Below are positions 13,909 through 14,290 of a stretch of DNA of 14,290 nt, piece by piece (position 1 is the first letter of the stretch; every line of letters begins with the position of its first letter). Both the position numbers and the translations under genes were made by a program. The notes beneath the pieces are model-generated. The model searched no databases. It was not told the origin of the DNA and worked only from the letters and a program-made list of their open reading frames with translations. The DNA comes from a bacterium (GTDB taxonomy: Bacteria; Spirochaetota; Spirochaetia; JABEVK01). The DNA is taken from the NCBI GenBank assembly GCA_021781625.1, contig JAJXWL010000006.1, positions 13,249 through 27,538 on the forward strand. The letters are read 5' to 3'.

Positions 13909-14290
13909 ATGCCGCAACAAGATTCCTCTCGCTCACAAGCTCACTTACTTATCTTGCAAGAGGAGCTAAAAATCCTCCGCGAGAAAAACCAACAGCTTCA
14001 ACAACAGCTGGAAACCTCCCAGCAACGACACAGAGAAATCGAACAGCGCTTGGCTTTGCACCCCATCTCGGGGCTACCAACACACTATATGATGGAAGCC
14101 CAAATCCAAGAGCTTCTGAGTGCCGCCGAAAAGGATTCCTTTCACAGCTACGCCTTTGTTCTAATTCAACTAGGCCCGGCCTACGACATGGTCAAGCGCA
14201 CCATGAAGTCCAGTGTTGCCGAGTGGGTGCTTTACCAGTTATCACAAAGGCTGAATTTGCTTTTGGCTACCGACGACCATATTTTTCACA
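13909..14290 (+). CDS. Coiled-coil plus degenerate GGDEF-like protein, N-terminal part
   Basis: The first 127 codons are present and the reading frame is open to the window edge. Residues about 12-50 form a Gln-rich coiled coil (LQEELKILREKNQQLQQQLE). HPISGLPTHYMMEAQIQELL at 51-70 follows, resembling the D-x-L-T-G-L-P-N-R opening of GGDEF domains. The strand that normally carries the metal-binding D-x-D-x-F-K reads IQLGPAYDMVK (86-96), with the acidic residues replaced, and VAEWVLYQLSQRL (103-115) fits the helix normally holding GD.vL. The GGDEF hairpin itself would lie just past the edge. It may be a catalytically poor or signalling-only relative. GGGAGA lies eight bases ahead of the ATG, and the gene begins three bases after the RNase D stop, so it is in the same operon. 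Confidence 0.7.
   Translation, partial: MPQQDSSRSQAHLLILQEELKILREKNQQLQQQLETSQQRHREIEQRLALHPISGLPTHYMMEAQIQELLSAAEKDSFHSYAFVLIQLGPAYDMVKRTMKSSVAEWVLYQLSQRLNLLLATDDHIFH

Overview
The window looks like chromosomal housekeeping DNA from a spirochaete: moderate G+C, tightly packed genes, many overlapping start and stop codons. The lineage call is an inference. It rests on a small PUR-domain protein of the Borrelia BpuR / DUF3276 type, on a short SMC protein starting MFLKS.EIFGFKSFADR, and on the overall gene company. I see no insertion sequence, phage gene, CRISPR array, tRNA or rRNA.

Layout: (a) 6060 to 1, minus strand: smc, a 131-residue single-pass membrane protein, a 464-residue proline-rich lipoprotein, ffh (SRP54) and the start of rpsP. 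A strong sigma70-type promoter lies between the lipoprotein and ffh and would give an almost leaderless ffh transcript. (b) 6061-6142: a compact divergent control region with two inverted repeats; one contains face-to-face extended -10 elements. (c) 6143-6712, plus strand: rnhB. (d) 10382 to 6738, minus strand: purine nucleoside phosphorylase, a DinG-type iron-sulphur helicase with an N-terminal JAMM metalloprotease domain, and the PUR-domain protein, joined by overlapping start/stop codons. (e) 10383-10478: a second divergent promoter region. (f) 10479 to the right edge, plus strand: lysine-sensitive-type aspartokinase, a DapF-fold protein that lacks the catalytic cysteines, a protein with a C-terminal J domain, a short RNase D, and the start of a coiled-coil plus GGDEF-like protein.

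Functional themes are chromosome segregation and genome maintenance (SMC, RNase HII, DinG-like helicase, PUR protein), protein export and translation (Ffh, S16), nucleotide salvage (PNP), the aspartate family of amino acids (aspartokinase and the DapF-like protein), and RNA processing or chaperone functions.

The most unusual items are the JAMM-helicase fusion inside an overlapping three-gene unit, the DapF-like pseudoenzyme coupled to aspartokinase, the short SMC with a reduced hinge-like centre, and the promoter architecture of ffh and smc/rnhB. No stretch longer than about 100 bases lacks a gene. No clear rho-independent terminator was seen.
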